A DNA stretch of 38,736 nt from contig JAQYDI010000034.1 in assembly GCA_028724245.1 (NCBI GenBank), positions 1 to 38,736 of the forward strand, written 5' to 3'. This stretch comes from Lachnospiraceae bacterium. GTDB taxonomy: Bacteria > Bacillota > Clostridia > Lachnospirales > Lachnospiraceae. Below are positions 7,447 to 14,882 of the stretch, piece after piece. The notes under the pieces are model-generated. The model saw only the letters and a program-made list of their open reading frames with translations. It did no database searches and had not been told where the DNA came from. Position 1 is the first letter of the stretch; each line of letters begins with the position of its first letter. Both the position numbers and the translations under genes were made by a program.

Positions 7447-8757
7447 CTATTTGCAGTAGCAAGTGGGCAGTGCAGCGTAAACTGCTGCACAGGTAACCAG
7501 ATCCTGCTTCCAGGTCTTTTCGTTGGGAGCGTGAGCCTGAGCCTCTGCGCCGGGACCGAAGCCGATGCAGGGGATGCCGTTGCGTCCCATGATGGATACG
7601 CCGTTGGTGGAGAACGTCCACTTGTCAGTTAACGGACGTGCCTGTCTCATTTCCAGAGTTTCTTCTGCGCCGATACGTTTGTCGCCGTACAGACCGTTGT
7701 AAGCTTCTTCCATGGCCTTTGTTACTGCGTGATCTTTCGGAATTGCCCATGTAGGGAAGTAGCATTCGATGGGATATACGCATCCGGTGTAGGAGGGACG
7801 GTCATAATCGTACATGGATACGACAACGTCGTCGCCGTATTTTTTGACGCTGGGCAGTGCACGGATTTCATCCAGGCAGCTTTCCCATGTTTCGCCGAAT
7901 GTCATACGGCGGTCAAGAGAAATTGCACAGGAGTCGGCAACTGCACAGCGGCTGGGTGATGTATAGAAGATCTGGGAAACGGTAACAGTACCGCGGCCCA
8001 GGAAGCGGGCTTCTTCATAGTCCTTGTTGTATTTGGGATCCAGCATTTTAACAAGACCCTTGATTTCGGTGCCGTCTTCTGCATCGTTTTCGTTCAGGGA
8101 ACGGATATCCTGCAGGATGTCGGCCATTTTGTAGATTGCGTTGTCACCGCGTTCGGGAGCGGAACCGTGGCAGGAAACACCCTTTACGTCAACACGGATC
8201 TCCATACGTCCTCTCTGTCCACGGTAGATACCGCCGTCGGTGGGCTCTGTGGATACAACGAATTCGGGGCGGATCTTGTCTTCATTGATGATGTACTGCC
8301 AGCACAGACCGTCGCAGTCTTCTTCCTGAACAGTACCTACTACCATGATCTTGTAGCCTTCGGGGATCAGCCCCAGGTCTTTCATGATTCTTGCACCGTA
8401 AACACCGGATACAAGGCCGCCGCACTGATCGGAAACGCCGCGTCCGCCGATTTCGGTTTCATTTTCATAGCCTTCGTAGGGATCGAATTTCCAGTTTTCG
8501 ATGTTGCCGATACCAACGGTGTCGATGTGGGCATCGAAGCTGATGATCTTGTCGCCGGTTCCCATGAATCCCATAACATTGCCCATGGGATCGATCTCAA
8601 CCTGATCGAAGTTCAGTTCGCGCATTTTTGCAGCGATTGTTTCAACATGTTTCTTTTCGTCGCAGCTTTCGCCGGGATTGCGGACGATGTCGCGTAAAAA
8701 CTGATTCATATCTGCACTGTAATTCTGAGCAGCTTCTTTGATTTTTGCAAAATCCAT
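7447..8757 (-). CDS. ygeY: YgeY, M20-type selenium-metabolism-linked hydrolase
   Basis: A 436-aa M20/M28-fold metallohydrolase. Di-metal ligands are visible: His77 and Asp79 in FDAHIDTVG, the bridging Asp110 in [10 protein letters not shown], the general-base pair Glu145-Glu146 in VQEEDCDG, and Glu171 in STEPTDGG. The family usually cleaves amide bonds of amino-acid derivatives; in purine clusters YgeY probably removes an acyl/ureido group from an opened intermediate. An upstream in-frame extension of 34 residues is rejected because AGGAGG sits eight bases before ATG 8757 ([11 protein letters not shown]). It lies 117 bp after ygeX and is part of the same transcript. Confidence 0.92.
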   Translation of the reverse strand: MDFAKIKEAAQNYSADMNQFLRDIVRNPGESCDEKKHVETIAAKMRELNFDQVEIDPMGNVMGFMGTGDKIISFDAHIDTVGIGNIENWKFDPYEGYENETEIGGRGVSDQCGGLVSGVYGARIMKDLGLIPEGYKIMVVGTVQEEDCDGLCWQYIINEDKIRPEFVVSTEPTDGGIYRGQRGRMEIRVDVKGVSCHGSAPERGDNAIYKMADILQDIRSLNENDAEDGTEIKGLVKMLDPKYNKDYEEARFLGRGTVTVSQIFYTSPSRCAVADSCAISLDRRMTFGETWESCLDEIRALPSVKKYGDDVVVSMYDYDRPSYTGCVYPIECYFPTWAIPKDHAVTKAMEEAYNGLYGDKRIGAEETLEMRQARPLTDKWTFSTNGVSIMGRNGIPCIGFGPGAEAQAHAPNEKTWKQDLVTCAAVYAALPTCYCK

Positions 8758-8874
8758 TAGTTTCTCCTCCTGAAAATGATTAAAATGATAATATGTATTA
8801 TATAAAGTATTGAATGTTTCGCTCTGATGATTCAGCAGAGTACTGCGGATGTCCGCCAAACGGGCATATCCGTT

Positions 8875-10083
8875 TTATCTTTCTTTGCCTTCCCATACGA
8901 TGTTTTTGTAACGTTCGGGGTCGGTGTCGCCTTCGGTGGAGAAGCAGAGTACCTTTGAATTCTCATCCAGTCCGATGGCTTCTTTCAGCTCTTTGTATTC
9001 GGGCAGTGTCATGATGGCTGCCAGTGCTGCGAAGGAAGCTGCTCCTGATTCGCCGGAGCAGATTGCCGGGTCACCCTTGATGGGAGCGGCCAGCATTCTC
9101 ATGCCTCTTGCAGCAACCCAGTCGGGAGCAGCAACGAATACGCTTACGTGGTTCTTTAAGATATCCCATGAAATAGTGTTGGGCTCGCCGCAGGCAAGTC
9201 CTGCCATGATAGTCTGCATATCGCCGTCTACGATGGCTTCTTCACCGGTTCCCAGTGCAGCTCCTTTGTAAAGACATGCAGCCACATCGGCTTCTACGAC
9301 AACAACTGTGGGCGGATTTTCGGGATAACGGTTGGCGAAATAGCCCTGTACGGCACCTGCCAGAGAACCCACACCTGCCTGTACAAATACGTGAGTAGGA
9401 CGACCGCATCCGGCTTCTTCCAGCTGTTCGTTGGCTTCCATTGCCATGGTTCCGTAGCCCTGCATGATCCAGGCGGGGATTTCTTCGTATCCCTTCCATG
9501 CTGTATCCTGCACGACTACGCCGTTGGGTGTCTTTTCGGCGGCTGCAGCGGCCATACGTACACATTCGTCATAGTTGACTTCCTCGATGGTAGCCGTTGC
9601 GCCTTCTGCCTGAATGTTTTTCAGACGGGTTTCTGTGGAACCCTTGGGCATGTATACGACTGCTTTCTGTTTCAGGCGGTTGGCAGCCCATGCAACGCCG
9701 CGGCCGTGGTTGCCGTCGGTTGCAGTAAAGAAAGTAGCCTGTCCGAACTCTTCTCTTAATGCATCGGAAGTCAGGACGTTGTAGGGCAGCTCGGAAACAT
9801 CTTTGCCGGTCTGCTTGGCAATGTAGCGTGCCATGGCGAAGGAACCGCCCAGCACTTTGAAAGCATTCAGGCCGAAACGGTAGGATTCATCTTTAATGTA
9901 TAATTCTTTGATGCCCAGATAATCGGCCATTTTCTCAAGTTTCGTTAAAGGCGTTACACTGTACTGCGGAAAACTCTGATGGAAAGCACGTGCCTTCTTT
10001 ACTTCATCAAGAGCCATAACCTTTAACTGACTGTCGTCTGTTTTGGGCATGTTGTTGACTGCCCATTTGATCATATCGCTCAT
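8875..10083 (-). CDS. ygeX: YgeX, diaminopropionate ammonia-lyase
   Basis: A 402-aa fold-type II PLP enzyme that converts 2,3-diaminopropionate to pyruvate and two ammonia, with aminoacrylate as an intermediate product. The PLP lysine is Lys76 in GLNAFKVLGGS. The DGNHGRGVAW block (123-132) binds the cofactor or substrate, and CGEPNTISWDIL lies near residue 300. The length equals the known family size (about 400 aa). The start ATG has AAGGAGG five bases upstream. It is the first gene of the minus arm, directly behind the shared divergent promoter region. Confidence 0.95.
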   Translation of the reverse strand: MSDMIKWAVNNMPKTDDSQLKVMALDEVKKARAFHQSFPQYSVTPLTKLEKMADYLGIKELYIKDESYRFGLNAFKVLGGSFAMARYIAKQTGKDVSELPYNVLTSDALREEFGQATFFTATDGNHGRGVAWAANRLKQKAVVYMPKGSTETRLKNIQAEGATATIEEVNYDECVRMAAAAAEKTPNGVVVQDTAWKGYEEIPAWIMQGYGTMAMEANEQLEEAGCGRPTHVFVQAGVGSLAGAVQGYFANRYPENPPTVVVVEADVAACLYKGAALGTGEEAIVDGDMQTIMAGLACGEPNTISWDILKNHVSVFVAAPDWVAARGMRMLAAPIKGDPAICSGESGAASFAALAAIMTLPEYKELKEAIGLDENSKVLCFSTEGDTDPERYKNIVWEGKER

Positions 10084-10141
10084 AGCATCCTCCTTGCGAT
10101 TGCGTATCTAAAAGTTTTTTTGTTTTTTGATTTCTGAGTCC

Positions 10142-10169
10142 ATAATACCACAAAAAAATAATTTTGCAA
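10142..10169 (-). promoter_or_regulatory. Promoter of the ygeX arm
   Basis: Minus-strand TTGCAA, 16-base T-rich spacer, TATTAT followed by GG, giving a leader of about 50 bases to the ygeX ATG. The -35 overlaps TGCAAGC, the mirror of the GCTTGCA at the ssnA promoter. Confidence 0.7.
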
Positions 10170-10218
10170 GCATTTTCTGAAAAAAATTTAGCAAAACTAA
10201 AAAAATATGTTTTTGGGC

Positions 10219-10247
10219 TTGCATTTGTAAAAAAACAATGGTATTAT
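10219..10247 (+). promoter_or_regulatory. Promoter of the ssnA arm
   Basis: TTGCAT, 17-base spacer, TATTAT followed by GG. The sequence from spacer end to -10 (GGTATTATGG) is identical to that of the opposing ygeX promoter. It leaves a leader of about 245 bases before ssnA. Confidence 0.7.
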
Positions 10248-10253
10248 GGGGAT

Positions 10254-10497
10254 ACAAACAGGATGATTGTGCAAAAACACGGAATAATCGGCAATTGTAT
10301 ATAGTCGAATAGCTGAAAAATTTCCAAAAAAAGATTGTAACAAATAAAAAACGGGTTTTTACAATGAATATATGCTGATTTGATAAACTAAAAATTTTTT
10401 AGCACCCCGGATTTGAAAAAGGACAGCAGTTATTTTGTAAAAACAGCGGATCTGATTGCATGAGGGTCGGATCTATTACAGAAAGAGAGGTATATAT
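10254..10497 (+). promoter_or_regulatory. Long AT-rich leader of ssnA
   Basis: About 245 bases without a gene. Inside are an inverted repeat ATTGTAA (10334-10340) with TTACAAT (10359-10365), a palindrome CTAAAAATTTTTTAG near 10387, a second possible promoter (TTTACA at about 10358, 17-base spacer, TGATAA at about 10381), and a 7-bp stem-loop at 10449-10473 that ends just before the AGAGG ribosome site. I recognise no known riboswitch. Confidence 0.5.
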
Positions 10498-11829
10498 ATG
10501 AAGCTGGTTGGCAACGGACGTCTGGTGACACGGGATGCAGAGCACCCTTTTTATGAAAACGGAGCGGTAGTGCTGGACGGCACTCAGGTTAAGGAAGTTG
10601 GTTCTTATGAAGATATGAAGAAGAAATATCCGGATGCTGAGTTTATCGATGCAAAAGGCGGCGTGATCATGCCCGCTTTCATTAATGCACATGAGCATAT
10701 TTACAGTGCCATGGCCCGCGGACTGAGCATCAACGGATACAATCCCAACGGTTTTCTGGATATTCTGGACGGTATGTGGTGGAATATCGACCGTCATCTG
10801 ACTCTGGAACAGACAAAGCAGTGCGCAATGACCACTTATATTGATGCAATTAAAAACGGCGTAACGACCGTATTTGATCATCATGCCAGCTTTGGTTCCA
10901 TCGACGGCAGCCTTGATGCTATTGAAGAAGCAGCCGGAGAACTGGGCGTAAGAACCTGTCTGTGCTACGAAGTATCTGATCGGGACGGGAAGGAAAAAGC
11001 AAGAGCATCTGTTCATGAGAATGAGCGTTTTATTAAGAAGGCACTGGCTGATGATTCCGATATGATTGCCGGTATGATGGGGATGCATGCGTCATTTACC
11101 ATTTCCGATGAGACCATGGAACTGTGCGCAGCAAGTAAACCTGCTGAAGTGGGATACCATATTCATGTGGCAGAAGGAATTGAAGATCTGCATCACTGCC
11201 TGAAACATTACGGTAAGCGGATTCTGGACCGTCTGATGGACTGCAATGTGCTGGGTGAAAAGACCATTACCGCACACTGCATTTACGTAAATAAACATGA
11301 AATGGAGCTTTTGAAGGAGACGGATACCATGGTGGTTCACAATCCTGAATCCAATATGGGCAATGCCTGCGGATGTCCTCCTACCATGGAAATCGTGCAT
11401 CAGGGCGTGCTGACCGGCCTCGGAACAGATGGTTATACCCATGATATTCTGGAATCCTACAAGGTGGCAAATGTTCTGCACAAGCATCATCTCTGCGATG
11501 CCAATGCGGCATGGGGCGAGGTTCCGCAGATGTTATTTGAAGGAAATGCAAAGATTGCAAACCGTTATTTTAAGAAGGAACTGGGTGTGCTGAAGCCGGG
11601 TGCGGCAGCTGATGTGATCGTAACCGATTATATTCCCCGAACACCTATGAATGAAACCAATATCAACGGCCATATTCTGTTCGGTATGACGGGACGCAGC
11701 GTGGTAACCACCATCTGCAACGGCAAAGTGCTGATGAAGGACCGCATACTGACCGGTATCGACGAAGAAAAGGCCATGGCGGATGTAAGAGAAGAAGCAG
11801 TGAAGCTGTGGGCTTCCATTAACGGATAA
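10498..11829 (+). CDS. ssnA: SsnA, amidohydrolase-superfamily aminohydrolase
   Basis: A 443-aa metal-dependent hydrolase related to chlorohydrolase/guanine deaminase enzymes. Metal ligands are visible in NAHEH (His65, His67), HIHVAEG (His221, His223), TAHC (His260) and GTDG (Asp311). The C-terminal beta-sandwich motif LKPGAAADVIVTD is also present. SsnA is a conserved member of anaerobic purine-degradation clusters and would deaminate or open a purine-derived ring; its exact substrate is not settled by sequence. An in-frame TTG 42 bases upstream is rejected in favour of ATG 10498, which has AGAGG at normal spacing. First gene of the plus arm. Confidence 0.92.
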   Translation: MKLVGNGRLVTRDAEHPFYENGAVVLDGTQVKEVGSYEDMKKKYPDAEFIDAKGGVIMPAFINAHEHIYSAMARGLSINGYNPNGFLDILDGMWWNIDRHLTLEQTKQCAMTTYIDAIKNGVTTVFDHHASFGSIDGSLDAIEEAAGELGVRTCLCYEVSDRDGKEKARASVHENERFIKKALADDSDMIAGMMGMHASFTISDETMELCAASKPAEVGYHIHVAEGIEDLHHCLKHYGKRILDRLMDCNVLGEKTITAHCIYVNKHEMELLKETDTMVVHNPESNMGNACGCPPTMEIVHQGVLTGLGTDGYTHDILESYKVANVLHKHHLCDANAAWGEVPQMLFEGNAKIANRYFKKELGVLKPGAAADVIVTDYIPRTPMNETNINGHILFGMTGRSVVTTICNGKVLMKDRILTGIDEEKAMADVREEAVKLWASING

Positions 11830-11883
11830 ACAGAAAAATATTTGAAGTATATAACGTTTATAAATATAACGGAGGTTAATGAC

Positions 11884-14859
11884 ATGAGTGATATTATGAC
11901 ACCCATCCCTTTTGGGGAATTGATGAACTGGATTCTGGAAGAACATAAAAAAGGTACTGTTTTCGGTTTGAAGAAACCTTTCAAGGCAGATCCTGACAAA
12001 TATTATACTATTTTCGGACGTAAGCTGGAGACACCTTTCGGCCCCGCTGCAGGTCCCCATACACAGCTGGCACAGAATATTATCGCTGCCTATTATGCCG
12101 GCAGCCGTTTCTTTGAACTGAAGACGGTACAGATTCTGGACGGCGAGGATCTGCCGGTCAGCAAGCCCTGTATTCTGGCGGATGATGAATGTTATAACTG
12201 TGAATGGTCTACCGAATTATATGTGCCTCAGGCATTTGATGAATACGTTAAAGCATGGTTTGCCCTGAAATTCATGGCAAAGGAATGGGGACTGGGCGCC
12301 ATGGACGGTTTCCAGTTCAATATGAGCGTGGGTTATGATCTGGAAGGCATTAAAGCAGAGAAGATCGACCGCTTTATCGAAGGCTTGAAGGATGCATCCG
12401 CCACACCCATTTTCCGGGAGTGCAGACAGTGGCTGCTGGATAATACGGACCGTTTCGAGAACTTTACGGCAGAAGATGTGGAAGCAATTCCTGCCGCTGT
12501 ATGCAACAGCGCAACGCTTTCCACACTGCATGGCTGCCCGCCTCAGGAGATCGAGCGCATCGCTTCCTACCTGCTGACAGAAAAGCATGTACATACCTTT
12601 ATCAAATGCAATCCGACCCTTCTGGGCTACGAATATGCAAGAAAGACCATGGATGAAATGGGTTATGACTATGTGGCATTCGGTGATTTCCATTTTAAAG
12701 ATGATCTGCAGTATGAAGATGCGGTTCCCATGCTGAAACGTCTTCAGGCGTTGGCTGATGAAAAGAATCTGGAGTTCGGCGTAAAGATCACCAACACCTT
12801 CCCTGTTGATGTAAAAGCAGGCGAGCTGCCCAGCGAAGAGATGTATATGTCCGGTAAGTCTCTGTATGCTCTGTCTCTGTCCGTAGCAAAGAAGCTGTCT
12901 GCTGATTTTGACGGTAAACTGAGAATTTCCTATTCCGGCGGTGCTGATTATTTCAATATTGAAAAGATTGCCGACAATGGTATCTGGCCCATTACCATGG
13001 CAACCACCATGTTAAAACCCGGCGGATATCAGAGATTGACCCAGATCGGCGAAATCTTTGCTGCAAAAGAGCCGAAGCCTTTTGAAGGTGTGAATGTGGC
13101 AGGTGTGGAGGCTATGATCGAGGCTGCCAAAAAGGATAAACATCACGTAAAACCCGTGAAACCGCTGCCGTCCAGAAAGATGAAAGAGCCCGTTCCGCTG
13201 CTGAACTGCTTTGTGGCTCCCTGTAAGGAAGGATGCCCCATCCATCAGGATATTACCAGCTATGTACAGCTGGCAGGCGAAGGAAAGATGAAGGAAGCAC
13301 TGAAGGTGATTCTTGAGAAGAATCCTCTGCCTTTCATTACCGGTACCATCTGCGCACACAACTGCATGAGCAAATGTACCAGAAACTTCTACGAAGCGCC
13401 TGTTAATATCCGCGGCACGAAGCTGATTGCTGCAGAAGGCGGCTATGATGCGGTGATGGCAGAACTTCAGAAACCGGAACTGACCGGTAAAAAGGCAGCT
13501 GTTGTAGGCGGCGGCCCTGCAGGTATGGCTGCAGCTTATTTCCTGGCGAGAGCAGGCGTGCAGGTGACTCTGTTTGAACAGGATGAAAAGCTGGGCGGTG
13601 TTGTACGCCGTGTAATTCCGGGATTCCGTATTCCGGAAAGCGCCATCGACAAGGATGCGGCAATCCTTGATGCACTGGGCGTCAATGTGGTAACCGGTAC
13701 AAAAATCGAATCTGTTGCCCATCTGAAGAATGTTTACGATGCAGTTGTTCTGGCAGTCGGAGCCAGCGAACCCGGCGTGCTGAAGCTGGAAGCCGGAGAA
13801 GCAGTGAATGCACTGGATTTCCTGGCTGAGTTCAAGGCAAAGGACGGCAATGTGGATCTTGGAAAGAATGTGGTTGTAATCGGCGGCGGCAATACGGCCA
13901 TGGATACAGCCAGAGCTGCAAAACGCACAAAGGGCGTGGAAAAGGTTTCTCTGGTTTACAGAAGAACGAAACGTTATATGCCTGCTGATGCGGAAGAACT
14001 GGAGATGGCACTGGAAGACGGCGTGGAATTTGCGGAACTGCTGGCTCCCGTGAAGCTGGAAAATGGTGTGCTTGTCTGTGAAAAGATGGCTCTGGGCGAA
14101 GCAGATGCTTCCGGCAGAAGAGGCGTTGTTTCCACGGGTGAAACCACCACAGTACCTGCCGATACGGTAATTGCAGCGGTCGGTGAAAAAGTACCCGGCG
14201 CATTCTACCGTGCAAACGGCATCGAACTGGATGAAAGAGGACGCGCTCTTGTGAGAAGAGATACGCTGGAAACCTCCGTACCCGGTGTTTATGTGGCAGG
14301 TGACGGCGTATACGGTCCTGCGACGGTTGTGGAAGGCATCCGTGATGCGCAGATCGCTGCAGCTGCAATCGTGGGCAAAGCACTGGTAACCGATACGGAA
14401 GCTGAGATTTCCGAGGAAGCAATTTATGCAAAGAAAGCGCTTCTGAAAGAAGCAGATGGTCAGACTGAAAGCGGACGCTGTCTGGACTGCTCCGTAGTAT
14501 GTGAAAACTGTGTGGAAGTATGTCCGAACCGTGCCAACGTATCCATCAAAGTACCCGGCGCTTCCATGCACCAGATCATCCATGTGGATAAGATGTGCAA
14601 CGAATGCGGCAACTGCAAGAGCTTCTGCCCTTACGCAAGCGCACCTTACCTTGATAAATTTACCTTATTTGCCTGTGAAGCAGATATGACAAACAGCAAA
14701 AACAACGGATTTACCGTTCTCGACAGAGAAGCCGGTGTATGCAAAGTACGTCTCGGCACACAGGTGATGGATTACAGGATGGGAGAAAAATCTCAGATTC
14801 CTTTCGGTCTGTGTGATCTGATGGATACGGTTATCAGGGACTACAGCTACCTTCTGTAG
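11884..14859 (+). CDS. ygfK: YgfK, multi-domain iron-sulfur flavoprotein (putative selenate/urate reductase subunit)
   Basis: A 991-aa oxidoreductase. The N-terminal ~410 residues resemble a dihydroorotate/dihydropyrimidine dehydrogenase-type barrel. At about 440-520 there is a GltD-type helical Fe-S domain (CFVAPCKEGCP, CAHNC, C). Next are an FAD Rossmann motif GGGPAGMAAAYF (about 543), an NAD(P) motif GGGNTAMDTARA (about 666), and a C-terminal ferredoxin-like part with cysteine-rich CLDCSVVCENCVEVCP and CNECGNCKSFCP (865-925). The layout mirrors dihydropyrimidine dehydrogenase, which fits a role reducing a purine or oxopurine ring. E. coli YgfK is annotated as a selenate reductase subunit, but linkage to urate use is established in gut bacteria. 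ATG 11884 has GGAGG eight bases upstream; the 14-residue extension before it is rejected. Confidence 0.92.
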   Translation: MSDIMTPIPFGELMNWILEEHKKGTVFGLKKPFKADPDKYYTIFGRKLETPFGPAAGPHTQLAQNIIAAYYAGSRFFELKTVQILDGEDLPVSKPCILADDECYNCEWSTELYVPQAFDEYVKAWFALKFMAKEWGLGAMDGFQFNMSVGYDLEGIKAEKIDRFIEGLKDASATPIFRECRQWLLDNTDRFENFTAEDVEAIPAAVCNSATLSTLHGCPPQEIERIASYLLTEKHVHTFIKCNPTLLGYEYARKTMDEMGYDYVAFGDFHFKDDLQYEDAVPMLKRLQALADEKNLEFGVKITNTFPVDVKAGELPSEEMYMSGKSLYALSLSVAKKLSADFDGKLRISYSGGADYFNIEKIADNGIWPITMATTMLKPGGYQRLTQIGEIFAAKEPKPFEGVNVAGVEAMIEAAKKDKHHVKPVKPLPSRKMKEPVPLLNCFVAPCKEGCPIHQDITSYVQLAGEGKMKEALKVILEKNPLPFITGTICAHNCMSKCTRNFYEAPVNIRGTKLIAAEGGYDAVMAELQKPELTGKKAAVVGGGPAGMAAAYFLARAGVQVTLFEQDEKLGGVVRRVIPGFRIPESAIDKDAAILDALGVNVVTGTKIESVAHLKNVYDAVVLAVGASEPGVLKLEAGEAVNALDFLAEFKAKDGNVDLGKNVVVIGGGNTAMDTARAAKRTKGVEKVSLVYRRTKRYMPADAEELEMALEDGVEFAELLAPVKLENGVLVCEKMALGEADASGRRGVVSTGETTTVPADTVIAAVGEKVPGAFYRANGIELDERGRALVRRDTLETSVPGVYVAGDGVYGPATVVEGIRDAQIAAAAIVGKALVTDTEAEISEEAIYAKKALLKEADGQTESGRCLDCSVVCENCVEVCPNRANVSIKVPGASMHQIIHVDKMCNECGNCKSFCPYASAPYLDKFTLFACEADMTNSKNNGFTVLDREAGVCKVRLGTQVMDYRMGEKSQIPFGLCDLMDTVIRDYSYLL

Positions 14860-14882
14860 GAACTGTTTGAGGAGTGATGCTT

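Noticed and set aside
13012..14583. Long minus-strand reading frame (523 codons) opposite ygfK
   Set aside because: It has no ribosome site and no recognisable motifs, and its composition mirrors the codon pattern of the clearly real ygfK on the other strand.
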